NCBI GenBank assembly: GCA_022823725.1
Contig: JAJEHL010000016.1
Coordinates: forward strand, 124,001 to 188,000
Direction: 5' to 3'
Origin: Candidatus Latescibacterota bacterium
Lineage (GTDB): Bacteria > Latescibacterota > UBA2968
DNA length: 64,000 nucleotides
This document shows, one piece after another, positions 17,160 to 25,144 of this stretch (its first letter is position 1; every line of letters starts with the position of its first letter). Both the position numbers and the translations under genes were made by a program. The notes below the pieces were generated by a model, which was given only the letters and a program-made list of their open reading frames with translations, was not told the origin of the DNA and searched no databases.

Positions 17160-17188
17160 TATATATAGGAAGAGCCAGCGATTGTCAA
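17160..17188 (-). promoter_or_regulatory. Sigma-70 promoter of hrcA-grpE-dnaJ
   Basis: On the minus strand, a perfect -35 TTGACA (17188-17183) and TATATA (17165-17160) are separated by 17 bases. The start of transcription would be about 65 bases before the hrcA ATG. No CIRCE palindrome overlaps it. Confidence 0.8.
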
Positions 17189-17194
17189 GCCCCA

Positions 17195-17234
17195 TTAAAA
17201 AACGGGCTGGCCGACTTACCTGGCCAACCCGTTT
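17195..17234 (-). terminator. Terminator of the CXXCH/dockerin gene
   Basis: The stem AAACGGG-C-TGGCC (17200-17212) pairs with GGCCA-A-CCCGTTT (17222-17234), with one mismatch and a nine-base loop. On the minus strand it is followed by a T-rich run. It begins 24 bases after the stop of the upstream minus-strand gene and just ahead of the hrcA promoter. Confidence 0.85.
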
Positions 17235-17257
17235 CCTATCTCAGACCTGCTTATTTT

Positions 17258-18910
17258 TTAGCCTCCACTCACTGGCTTGCCAAAGGCATTGGCAAAGAGC
17301 AAAAAGTCCTGGAAATCAACCATACCACTGCTGTCCAAATCAGCTCCAGCATTATATCCTGCCTCCCCCTCGCTCTTGCCGAAAGCAGCAACAAAGAGCA
17401 AGAAATCGGAGAAATCGACATCCCCGTCACCATTCAGATCAGCACTGCGTGTCTGGGACGGCGCCTGGCGTATCACGATTAACGCTTGAATTGCGGTCTC
17501 GGAAATAGGAAATCCGAGTAAGGAAACGGTATCACCAGGCATCAAGTCGGTAATGTGAAAAATATGTTGGATGAAATCCTCAACATTACCAGAAAAGAAC
17601 ATTGCGATAATATCCTCAACATTCCTCTGGTCAAGGGTAATCATCAGAGCCTGTGAGGCATCCACACGTACCTGCTGACCATTGCGTTGAATGAAAAACG
17701 AATTGTTTTCAGCATCTACACTTTGAACACTGACCTCTCGAATGTCAACGGGCTCCGGATCCGTTTGCAGCATAATTTGCAAATCAGTTACACTGGCACC
17801 ATTGACAACCTGAATCAGTGCCCCGGGATCGACTTCACCTGTGAAGGGATTGATACCAGAAAAATGAGACATCGTCACAACATTTCCATCTCCATCAACC
17901 ACATCTTGACTGAGACTGAGAGCATACGCCCCATCCGGCACATGTTGCAACGCAAACGCCAGTTGTTCCGGGAAGGATTCAGCAGGACTAAGGGGAGAAA
18001 CGCGCACAATAGCGGATAAAGCCAGAGCAAAGAGATCCTCGTCATCACCAGCAGAAGTGAGCAACGCAGCCAATACGTCGGGCTTGTACAGGGCGGCCAC
18101 CCCAGGTTCACTGATCTGCACACCTTGCGGCAGGACAGCGGTCCCGGAGACAACGGCATCTGGCAATGCCACCGTCCCGAAGAAATACTGCTGTATGTCA
18201 TTCAACATCACCATCGCGCCCGAACCGCCAATGATCATCTGATAGGTCTCATCTGCGGACAAATTGAGGGTGGCTGTCACTTTCAGGCGATCTTCGCTGA
18301 CGGCCAAATCCGTTGCCGTTGCGAGCAAGGCAAAGGGAAATGTCAAAATCTCCACATTTTCAATCGCAATCCCTTCTATCGGGTCAAGAGTGACAATGAG
18401 TGGCTGATCAAATGTAATTTCAATAGGCTGCATCCCACTCGGCACGACCGACCCCATCATATTGCTCATCATCGCTTCCGAGATTGTCACGCCGCCAATC
18501 ACAACAGAAGTCGCCGAAGGCGCACCTCCGGACGGTGGCATCTGAACAAAACTATTGGGATCGCCGGGATTCGTCACCTGAATGCTTGAATCTACCGTAC
18601 CATCGCCATCCGGATCACCCAATTCCTGGCCATTGGACACGCCATCGCCATCTGAGTCGAGCATTGCCAGCATGGCGTTCCATTGAACGACACCAGCGCG
18701 ACCACTCGGCACGAGATAATTGCTGTTGATAGCACTACCAAAAGGGGTAAGAGTACCACCGCCACCTGGATTCACATGACAGGCAGCACATCCAAGTGCT
18801 CTACCATTGGGTAGCTGATCAACCCTTGCTGGACGAGCATCGGCCTGTACCCACCCCATAAAAACAATGACCAAGACAGCTAACAATCTGTGAGAATTCA
18901 ACCGCGACAT
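17258..18910 (-). CDS. Secreted temptin-like CXXCH protein with C-terminal dockerin
   Basis: This is a 550-residue exported protein. A signal peptide covers residues 1-25 (cleavage near ADA-RP). Next comes a temptin-like module with PNGRALGCAACHVNPGGGG, in which CAACH (41-45) is a possible c-type haem site, and a calcium-binding DSDGDGVSNGQELGDPDGDGT segment (about 88-110). The middle is beta-rich with no family I recognise. The last 60 residues form a type I dockerin with two Ca loops (LNGDGDVDFSDFLLF and LDSSGMVDFQDFLLF, each followed by AAFGK/NAFGK). Dockerins bind cohesins or act as calcium-folded modules on surface proteins. No cohesin is in the window. A single gene on the minus strand, divergent from glnA. 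Confidence 0.82.
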   Translation of the reverse strand: MSRLNSHRLLAVLVIVFMGWVQADARPARVDQLPNGRALGCAACHVNPGGGGTLTPFGSAINSNYLVPSGRAGVVQWNAMLAMLDSDGDGVSNGQELGDPDGDGTVDSSIQVTNPGDPNSFVQMPPSGGAPSATSVVIGGVTISEAMMSNMMGSVVPSGMQPIEITFDQPLIVTLDPIEGIAIENVEILTFPFALLATATDLAVSEDRLKVTATLNLSADETYQMIIGGSGAMVMLNDIQQYFFGTVALPDAVVSGTAVLPQGVQISEPGVAALYKPDVLAALLTSAGDDEDLFALALSAIVRVSPLSPAESFPEQLAFALQHVPDGAYALSLSQDVVDGDGNVVTMSHFSGINPFTGEVDPGALIQVVNGASVTDLQIMLQTDPEPVDIREVSVQSVDAENNSFFIQRNGQQVRVDASQALMITLDQRNVEDIIAMFFSGNVEDFIQHIFHITDLMPGDTVSLLGFPISETAIQALIVIRQAPSQTRSADLNGDGDVDFSDFLLFVAAFGKSEGEAGYNAGADLDSSGMVDFQDFLLFANAFGKPVSGG

Positions 18911-19024
18911 AAATAATCCTCCTGAAGAGGTGAATTAGAGACAACACGACGTAGCGTCTCATTTTCGGAAAATGTAGAACATGTCCCTTTGAAAGGCAAC
19001 TGCTTTCTCAGGAAAAAAATTGTC

Positions 19025-19052
19025 TTGCAACTTACAGAGAAATGTTTATAAT
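19025..19052 (+). promoter_or_regulatory. Probable promoter of glnA
   Basis: TTGCAA (19025-19030), a 16-base spacer and a perfect TATAAT (19047-19052) lie 209 bases upstream of the glnA start codon. A second TATAAT occurs at 19079-19084 inside a near-copy of the same 25 bases, but without a -35 at good distance. Confidence 0.6.
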
Positions 19053-19260
19053 TAGACCTTGTTTTTTTTGCATTTTTCTATAATTGAATCTTGTTTTTTG
19101 GGTATCATCGCCCAACAGTGTAACACGCATTTAATACATGAGAAATCACGCGGAAACAAACACCATCTATATTCCGTGCCGATATGTCGGGTCGGCAAAA
19201 CTGCCGATCCTTTCATTTATCAATACCAGGCCACATTTCTCACAATGAAAGGAGCAAAAT
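19053..19260 (+). other. glnA leader region with repeat and alternative hairpins
   Basis: The 350-base gap before glnA holds the promoter, an AT-rich near-duplication (19047-19071 and 19079-19103, both TATAATT...CTTGTTTTTT), and a segment near 19177-19208. In that segment TGCCGAT (19177-19183) and a second TGCCGAT (19202-19208) both can pair with the TCGGCA (19192-19197) between them. The two hairpins exclude each other. No known riboswitch class was recognised. Confidence 0.5.
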
Positions 19261-20679
19261 ATGGCCCAAACGCCACAAGATGTTCTTGCAATGATCGCAG
19301 ATCAAGGCATTAGAGTTGTCGATTTTCGTTTCACCGATTTTCCCGGACATTGGCAACATTTTACTGTCATGGCCTCCGAGATCGAAGAAGAAACCTTTGA
19401 AGACGGACTCGGCTTTGACGGATCCAGTATTCGCGGCTGGCAGGCCATTAACGAATCGGACATGCTCGTCATACCCGATGCTGCCACAGCGGTTATCGAT
19501 CCTTTCCTCGAAGAACCCACACTCGTGATGATCTGTAATATTGCCGATCCCATCACCAAAAGCGGCTATTCGCGCGATCCGCGTTCGGTCGCCCAAAAAG
19601 CCGAAGCCTATATGCAATCCACGGGCATTGGCGATACGGCATTTTTTGGTCCAGAAGCCGAATTTTTTGTCTTTGACGATGTGCGCTTTGGCGAAGGGGC
19701 AAACCACGCCTTTCACAGCGTAGATTCAGTTGAAGGCTACTGGAACTCGGGCAGAGATGAAGATCCCAACCTCGGTTACAAACCCCGCCATAAAGAAGGC
19801 TATTTCCCCGTGCCGCCCCACGACACACTGCAAAATATACGCACGGAAATGGTACTGACCATGGAAGAAGTCGGCATTGACATTGAAGTTCATCACCACG
19901 AAGTGGCAACCGGTGGTCAGGGCGAAATAGACATTAGGTTCTGCCCGATGGTCGCATGCGCCGACAGAATGACCCTTTACAAATACATTGTCAAAAACGT
20001 GGCGCACAAACACGGTAAAACCGCCACCTTTATGCCCAAACCCCTCTTTGAAGACAATGGCACGGGCATGCACACACACCAGAGCATTTGGAAAGGCGGT
20101 GAGCCTCTCTTTGCCGGGTCGGGATACGCGGGCCTGAGCGAAATGGCTCTGCACTATATCGGCGGCATTCTCAAACACGCCGATGCACTGATTGCATTGA
20201 CCAACCCGACCACCAACTCGTTTAAGCGTCTGGTTCCCGGGTATGAAGCGCCAGTCAATCTGGCCTATTCACAGCGCAATCGCAGTGCTGCAGTACGCAT
20301 CCCCGTGTATTCTCAAAGTCCCAAAGCCAAGCGCGTCGAATTTCGATGCCCAGATCCGAGTGCCAATCCCTATCTGGCTTTCGCGGCCATGTTGATGGCT
20401 GGCCTGGACGGCATTCAGAACAAAATTGATCCAGGGGATCCGCTCGACAAAAATCTCTACGATCTCGAACCGGAAGAAGCGGCATCCATCCCACAAACAC
20501 CGGGTTCACTATCCGATGCACTGGATGCACTGGAAGCGGATCACGACTTCCTGCTCAAGGGTGATGTCTTTACTGAGGACGTGATCGAAACCTGGATCGA
20601 ATACAAGCGCGAAAACGAAGTTGACGCCATCAACCAGCGTCCACATCCGCACGAATTCGCACTTTACTTCGATGTGTAA
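19261..20679 (+). CDS. glnA: Glutamine synthetase, type I
   Basis: GlnA makes glutamine from glutamate and ammonia with ATP, and the cytosolic dodecamer is the main entry of ammonium. The 472 residues contain DGSSIRGW (near 54), PEAEFFVFD (131), the metal-binding [10 protein letters not shown] (266-275), [17 protein letters not shown] (315-331) and NRSAAVRIP. The [10 protein letters not shown] segment with Tyr400 corresponds to the adenylylation site of the GSI-beta type, so control by GlnE-like adenylylation is likely. It is transcribed alone: its own promoter lies upstream and a strong terminator follows. Confidence 0.98.
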   Translation: MAQTPQDVLAMIADQGIRVVDFRFTDFPGHWQHFTVMASEIEEETFEDGLGFDGSSIRGWQAINESDMLVIPDAATAVIDPFLEEPTLVMICNIADPITKSGYSRDPRSVAQKAEAYMQSTGIGDTAFFGPEAEFFVFDDVRFGEGANHAFHSVDSVEGYWNSGRDEDPNLGYKPRHKEGYFPVPPHDTLQNIRTEMVLTMEEVGIDIEVHHHEVATGGQGEIDIRFCPMVACADRMTLYKYIVKNVAHKHGKTATFMPKPLFEDNGTGMHTHQSIWKGGEPLFAGSGYAGLSEMALHYIGGILKHADALIALTNPTTNSFKRLVPGYEAPVNLAYSQRNRSAAVRIPVYSQSPKAKRVEFRCPDPSANPYLAFAAMLMAGLDGIQNKIDPGDPLDKNLYDLEPEEAASIPQTPGSLSDALDALEADHDFLLKGDVFTEDVIETWIEYKRENEVDAINQRPHPHEFALYFDV

Positions 20680-20704
20680 TATTGCAAGTCGTTTTTAGGA
20701 GTAC

Positions 20705-20743
20705 AAAAAAGCAGGTGGCCGAGATATGACCACCTGCTTTTTT
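20705..20743 (+). terminator. Rho-independent terminator of glnA
   Basis: The stem AAAAAAGCAGGTGG (20705-20718) pairs with CCACCTGCTTTTTT (20730-20743) around an 11-base loop and ends in six T. The A-run allows use from the opposite strand as well, for the convergent pentapeptide gene operon. Confidence 0.92.
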
Positions 20744-20777
20744 ATTAGCTCCGTCCAGTCCCCAGCCCCCACCTCTC

Positions 20778-21566
20778 TCAATCTCTCAACTTCGTCTTCT
20801 CGTCCCATCTCACCACATCCAGATGTTTTTGTGAAAAACCAATCGCATCTCGAACATCGGCACCGCGCATATCGGCATTGTCAAACTGGGCTTTGAAAAG
20901 ATCTGTTTTTTGCATACGGGCGCGCTGTAGATTGGCTTCGCGCAAATCCACCTTGACGAGGTCTGCTTCCTGTAGCCTGGCACTTTGCAGATTGGCTCCC
21001 TTCAAATTGGCATCGGTCAAATCCGATTTTCTAATATCGGCTGTACGCAAAGTGGCATTTCCGAAATCCACTTTGACCAATATGGCCTCTGACAAATTGG
21101 CCTTGTAAAAGTTCGCATTTTTGCATCTGGCTCCGCGCAAATTGCACCCCACCAATTTTGCCTCCTCAAAATTTGCGTCTTCCATATTTGCACCACTGAG
21201 GTCTGCCAATTCCAAATCAGCCGGTGAGACCTGTGCGCCTTTCATATTCGCTCCTGTAAGGATCGCATTCTGCAAGAAGGCCCCGCTCAGATCAGCCTCT
21301 TCGAGATTTGCATCGCGCAAATTGGCCTGCAAGAGACGCGCACGTTGTAAGTTGGCACCCGATAAATTGGCACCTCGCAACTGTGCGCCACTGAGAATGG
21401 CTTCGCGCAGATCGGCGTGTTGTAATGCGGCATTTTGCAATTCCGCTCGGTTCAGGTTTGCACCGGCCAGATCTGCGCGCGCTCCCTCTGTCCCATTGGA
21501 CGCTATCCAGGCTTGATGTTGTGCAATAATCTCGCGCACCTGTGCAGGTGAAAGAATTATAGGCAT
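20778..21566 (-). CDS. Pentapeptide-repeat protein
   Basis: The 262-residue protein is almost wholly made of A(D/N)LxX pentapeptide repeats from about residue 28 to 240 (for example ADLAGANLNRAELQNAALQ). These fold into a right-handed quadrilateral beta helix. A short helical cap (SPAQVREIIAQHQAWIASNG) precedes the repeats and a charged tail (KHLDVVRWDEKTKLRD) follows. No signal peptide is seen, so it is probably cytosolic. Known members mimic DNA and protect gyrase, or act as scaffolds; the role here is unknown. It lies 16 bases upstream of nothing else on its strand except the folate cyclo-ligase, which precedes it. Confidence 0.93.
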   Translation of the reverse strand: MPIILSPAQVREIIAQHQAWIASNGTEGARADLAGANLNRAELQNAALQHADLREAILSGAQLRGANLSGANLQRARLLQANLRDANLEEADLSGAFLQNAILTGANMKGAQVSPADLELADLSGANMEDANFEEAKLVGCNLRGARCKNANFYKANLSEAILVKVDFGNATLRTADIRKSDLTDANLKGANLQSARLQEADLVKVDLREANLQRARMQKTDLFKAQFDNADMRGADVRDAIGFSQKHLDVVRWDEKTKLRD

Positions 21567-21582
21567 TTGATTTCTCCCTTCT

Positions 21583-22140
21583 CTAAATTCTGATGACTTC
21601 GTTTTCGGTTATGATCAAATCCATCTTCACATCGTGTGGCTCGGCAGGCACGCGATCTATAATCTGAAAACCATAAGATAAGCCAATCCGAACCGCTTCA
21701 GTCCGTGCCAGAAATCGGTCATAATATCCACCTCCTGATCCAATCCGATGCCCAAAGGGATCAAAAGCGGTGCCCGGAACGAGAATCAGGTCAATGGTAT
21801 GAGGCAACAGCACCATTTCGGGATCTGGAACCGGTTCGCGCAAGCCATAACGCACAGGTCGCAGATCACTCAGGCCCAAAATCGCTTGAAAATCCATGCC
21901 CCCCTCTTCTCGCGTAACAGGTACTCCCACCTGTTTGCCGCTGCCAATTGTTTTTTGAATCACTGTTCTCGTATCCACTTCATTTTTTATGGACACATAA
22001 CAGGCAATACGCCGTGCACGCTGGTATGCTGGCATATCGATCAACCGACGATAAATACGCAAACTCTTCTCGCGAACAGCCCGTTCGGACATTTGGATAC
22101 GCTCGGCGTGAAGGCGACGTTTCAGATCTAACTTTGTCAT
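21583..22140 (-). CDS. 5-formyltetrahydrofolate cyclo-ligase
   Basis: This 185-residue enzyme converts 5-formyl-THF to 5,10-methenyl-THF with ATP. The hallmarks are LILVPGTAFDPFGHRIGSGGGYYDRFL (about residues 122-148), the early KNEVDTRT segment and the REPVPD element. The start at ATG 22140 (MTKLDLK) gives the usual length; a GTG three codons earlier is possible and neither has a clear ribosome binding site. The pentapeptide-repeat gene follows after 16 bases on the same strand, so the two are probably cotranscribed. Cytosolic one-carbon metabolism. Confidence 0.93.
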   Translation of the reverse strand: MTKLDLKRRLHAERIQMSERAVREKSLRIYRRLIDMPAYQRARRIACYVSIKNEVDTRTVIQKTIGSGKQVGVPVTREEGGMDFQAILGLSDLRPVRYGLREPVPDPEMVLLPHTIDLILVPGTAFDPFGHRIGSGGGYYDRFLARTEAVRIGLSYGFQIIDRVPAEPHDVKMDLIITENEVIRI

Positions 22141-22209
22141 AATAACCACACAACCAAATAATTACCATCGCAAGGAACAGTTCCAGTACATTCGTTTCTC
22201 GCTTCTCGC

Positions 22210-22238
22210 TTGACTTTAATAAATTAAACTGTTAAAAT
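22210..22238 (+). promoter_or_regulatory. Sigma-70 promoter of uppS-cdsA-dxr-rseP
   Basis: TTGACT (22210-22215), a 17-base spacer and TAAAAT (22233-22238) match the consensus at five of six bases in each box. The start site would lie near 22245, about 60 bases before uppS. Confidence 0.75.
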
Positions 22239-22307
22239 TTCACAACATTTTTAATGATATTTTATTGGCGTTTAGGCGGACAAGTTGAATTTTTCATCGT
22301 TAATAAT

Positions 22308-23147
22308 ATGGAAGACACACATATAAACTGCTCTCGTGACCGTACTCAGCTTCAAGATAGGCTAAAAGCGCGCGGCAACCTGCCGTCGCACATTGCAATA
22401 ATAATGGATGGCAATGGACGGTGGGCGCAACAAAGAGATTTGCGCCGCACAGATGGGCATCGGTCTGCCCGCGAAACCGTGCGCGATATTGTGCGTGCCT
22501 GTGGCGAACTCGAAATAGATATTCTCACTCTGTTCACCTTTGGCACAGATAATTGGCGTCGGCCCTGGTCAGAAGTGTTGTCACTGATGCAATTGTTGCG
22601 CGACTGTTCACACGAAGAACTCAATGAGTTGCAAGAAAACAATGTGCGTCTCATTGCAACCGGCGACATGGAGCGGCTGGTCAAGCACTCGCGTAAAGCA
22701 CTTAAAAATGCCATTCGCGAAACAGCTAACAATACAGGACTAACGCTTAATCTCGCGTTGAGCTACGACGGCAAAAGCGATATTCTTCAAGCCGTACAAA
22801 GCATCGCTGTCGATGTCGCACAGGGCCGCATTTCACCAGACGCTATTGATTCCAATTTATTTTCCAAACGCCTTTATACAGGTAATTTGCCCGACCCCGA
22901 TTTATTGATCCGCACCAGCGGTGAAGTTCGCTTGAGCAATTTTATGCTCTGGCAGTGTGCTTATACAGAGTTCTGGTTTACAGATGTGCTGTGGCCCGAT
23001 TTTAAGCGCGAACACCTCTACGACGCCATCCACAGTTATCAAAATCGAGAACGGCGATTTGGCAAAACAGGACTTCAAGTGCGCGATGAAACGCTCGCAA
23101 GCAAACCCAATGGGTCTTCGGAGGACTTGTGGCAAGGTCCAATCTAA
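22308..23147 (+). CDS. uppS: Undecaprenyl diphosphate synthase (UppS)
   Basis: This 279-residue cis-prenyltransferase makes the C55 lipid carrier for peptidoglycan. It has the signature IAIIMDGNGRWAQQR (about 26-40), the HRSARE segment, and the C-terminal LLIRTSGEVRLSNFMLWQCAYTEFWF. The element usually read FS(T/S)ENWxRP is FGTDNWRRP here, a mild Glu-to-Asp change. ATG 22308 (MEDTH) is taken because the next upstream ATG at 22254 is too close to the predicted transcript start. No strong ribosome binding site is seen. It is first in an operon, and cdsA starts inside its last codons. Confidence 0.95.
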   Translation: MEDTHINCSRDRTQLQDRLKARGNLPSHIAIIMDGNGRWAQQRDLRRTDGHRSARETVRDIVRACGELEIDILTLFTFGTDNWRRPWSEVLSLMQLLRDCSHEELNELQENNVRLIATGDMERLVKHSRKALKNAIRETANNTGLTLNLALSYDGKSDILQAVQSIAVDVAQGRISPDAIDSNLFSKRLYTGNLPDPDLLIRTSGEVRLSNFMLWQCAYTEFWFTDVLWPDFKREHLYDAIHSYQNRERRFGKTGLQVRDETLASKPNGSSEDLWQGPI

Positions 23148-23947
23148 TTCAGCGCGTATTGGCAGCAGCCGTTTTTGGTCCAGTTTTGGTGGTTTTATTC
23201 TGGTTGGGTGACTATTGGCTATTTATAATGTGGTGCGGTGTGGTCTCTATAGGCACCTGGGAATTTTATCGCATGCTATCTCAGAAAGGGCTACACCCCT
23301 GGACGGGATTTGGCATTGTTATATCTCTCTCCTGGTGTGTTGTAGCTTATGTTATTGGGCCAAATGCTTTCACATTTTTTTTTCTCGTATTATTGCTATT
23401 AATGTTTTGCGTGGCCCTGTTTCGAGACACCACAGGCTATCGCCTGCTCAATGCAGGAGGCACGCTTTTAGGTGTACTTTACGTCGGTTTTTTGGGCAGT
23501 TTTGTTCTCATAGTGAGAAACTCATTGCCCTTTGGTGCGTCAGAACAGGGGCAAGTTGCTGTTCTCATCTTACTGGGGATTTGGGCCAATGATACAATGG
23601 CCTATTTTTTTGGACGGTGGTTTGGCCGACGGCACCCCTTTCCCACAATCAGCGCGGCAAAGACCGAAGCCGGATTCATCGGAGGTCTTCTATCCGCGCT
23701 TCTCATCATAGGACTTGGCGCGCAGATACTTGAATTATTTAATATAACCCAAAGCCTCATTCTCGGTTTTCTCATTGGCATCGGGGCATCTTTGGGAGAT
23801 CTCGTTGAGTCCATGATTAAACGAGATATGGACGTCAAAGATACGTCGGAACTGATCCCTGGGCACGGTGGCGTGCTGGATCGCTTTGACAGTGCTTTTT
23901 TTGTTTTTCCACTTGTTTATCTTTATTTTCAAATAGTAGCCAAGTAG
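23129..23947 (+). CDS. cdsA: Phosphatidate cytidylyltransferase (CdsA)
   Basis: This 272-residue integral membrane enzyme makes CDP-diacylglycerol from CTP and phosphatidic acid. About seven hydrophobic segments are followed by the CDS signature GDLVESMIKRDMDVKDTSELIPGHGG then LDRFDS (about 224-255). The start is GTG at 23129 with GGAGG five bases upstream, giving a 19-base overlap with uppS, so translation is likely coupled. The gene feeds phospholipid synthesis. Its position between uppS and dxr is the common bacterial arrangement. Confidence 0.97.
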   Translation: MARSNLIQRVLAAAVFGPVLVVLFWLGDYWLFIMWCGVVSIGTWEFYRMLSQKGLHPWTGFGIVISLSWCVVAYVIGPNAFTFFFLVLLLLMFCVALFRDTTGYRLLNAGGTLLGVLYVGFLGSFVLIVRNSLPFGASEQGQVAVLILLGIWANDTMAYFFGRWFGRRHPFPTISAAKTEAGFIGGLLSALLIIGLGAQILELFNITQSLILGFLIGIGASLGDLVESMIKRDMDVKDTSELIPGHGGVLDRFDSAFFVFPLVYLYFQIVAK

Positions 23948-23987
23948 CCGGTTATCTTCATACCTCACCGGTGTTGGACTGATTTCT

Positions 23988-25142
23988 ATGACAAAACGCG
24001 TTGCCCTTCTCGGGTCCACAGGCTCTATCGGCACAAACACGCTGCATGTTCTGAATAGCCTATCCGACCGATTTGAACTGGTGAGTTTATGTGCCGGACG
24101 CAATGCCGAGTTGCTGTGTGAACAAGCCGAGCACTGGCGCCCTAAGCGCGTTTGTATTGCCCAGGGGGCAAAAGAGGTACAGGCGCGTCTTGCCCCACTG
24201 GACATTGAAGTGCTCGAAGGCAGCGCGGGCTTGCAGGATCTGTCTGTCGATCCCGATGTCGATCTGGTCATTAACGGCCTGGCGGCAGGCGTGGGACTGC
24301 GCCCTACGCTATCTGCTGTACGCGCGGGCAAAGATGTGGCAATTGCCAATAAAGAGACACTGGTTGTCGCAGGGCATCTGGTAACTGCATGGGCCAAACA
24401 GACCGGCGCCACATTATTGCCGATCGACAGTGAGACAACGCCGCTGTGGCAATCGTTGCAAGAGACAAACCGAGACGAGGTCAAACGCATTTTACTGCCC
24501 GCCTCGGGCGGTCCTTTTTTTGACTATACGCAAAAGCAAATGGCGAGTGTTTCACGCGACCAGGCACTCAATCATCCCACCTGGCAGATGGGACCAAAAA
24601 TTACGATTGACTCCGCTACATTGATGAATAAAGGCTTTGAAGTGATCGAAGCGCAATGGTTTCTCGATTTGCCGATCTCGAAAATCGATGTGATTATTCA
24701 TCGGCAGTCTATTGTGCATTGTCTTATCGAATATGTGGATGGCGGCATGATGGCGCACCTGAGCACACCCGATATGCAGCTGCCCATTCACCAGGCTCTG
24801 GTACACCCCGAAAAGCTGCCCACACAGATTGAACGCCTGGATCTGACAAAGGTCGGCACATTGAGTTTTTTTCAGCCCGATACCGACCGATTTCCCTGTC
24901 TCCAATTGGCATATCAGGCCGTAGAACAGGGCGGAACTGCGCCCGCTGCACTCAACGCTGCCAATGAAGTCGCCGTGTATGCTTTTCTCGATGGCCGCAT
25001 CGGATTTCTCGATATCCCTCGTGTGATTGCACAAACCCTTGATGAACACGAGGCATCTGAAGATACCCTCGAGGCGGTCTTTGACACAGACCGCTGGGGG
25101 CGAGTCCGTGCAAATGAGCTGATTTGTTCACTTGAATCATAG
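23988..25142 (+). CDS. dxr: 1-deoxy-D-xylulose 5-phosphate reductoisomerase (Dxr)
   Basis: Dxr catalyses the second step of the MEP isoprenoid pathway, which supplies precursors for UppS. The 384 residues show the NADPH-binding LLGSTGSIG (8-16), the ANKETLVVAG element (near 120), ASGGPFF, the MNKGFEVIEA metal region (near 205-214), and NAANEVAV. The metal-site block that normally reads DSEHxAxxQ is DSETTPLWQ, so the usual His is Thr; the Asp and Glu ligands are kept. Forty bases separate it from cdsA. It is complete and cytosolic. Confidence 0.97.
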   Translation: MTKRVALLGSTGSIGTNTLHVLNSLSDRFELVSLCAGRNAELLCEQAEHWRPKRVCIAQGAKEVQARLAPLDIEVLEGSAGLQDLSVDPDVDLVINGLAAGVGLRPTLSAVRAGKDVAIANKETLVVAGHLVTAWAKQTGATLLPIDSETTPLWQSLQETNRDEVKRILLPASGGPFFDYTQKQMASVSRDQALNHPTWQMGPKITIDSATLMNKGFEVIEAQWFLDLPISKIDVIIHRQSIVHCLIEYVDGGMMAHLSTPDMQLPIHQALVHPEKLPTQIERLDLTKVGTLSFFQPDTDRFPCLQLAYQAVEQGGTAPAALNAANEVAVYAFLDGRIGFLDIPRVIAQTLDEHEASEDTLEAVFDTDRWGRVRANELICSLES

Positions 25143-25144
25143 AA

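Noticed and set aside
17088-17250. CIRCE operator upstream of hrcA
   Set aside because: No TTAGCACTC or GAGTGCTAA-like palindrome is present on either strand.
19053-19260. Glutamine riboswitch upstream of glnA
   Set aside because: The conserved core elements of the glnA RNA motif were not found in the leader; only generic alternative hairpins are present.
23735-24490. 251-codon minus-strand open frame
   Set aside because: It is antisense to cdsA and dxr and has a low-complexity Ser/Arg/Thr composition.
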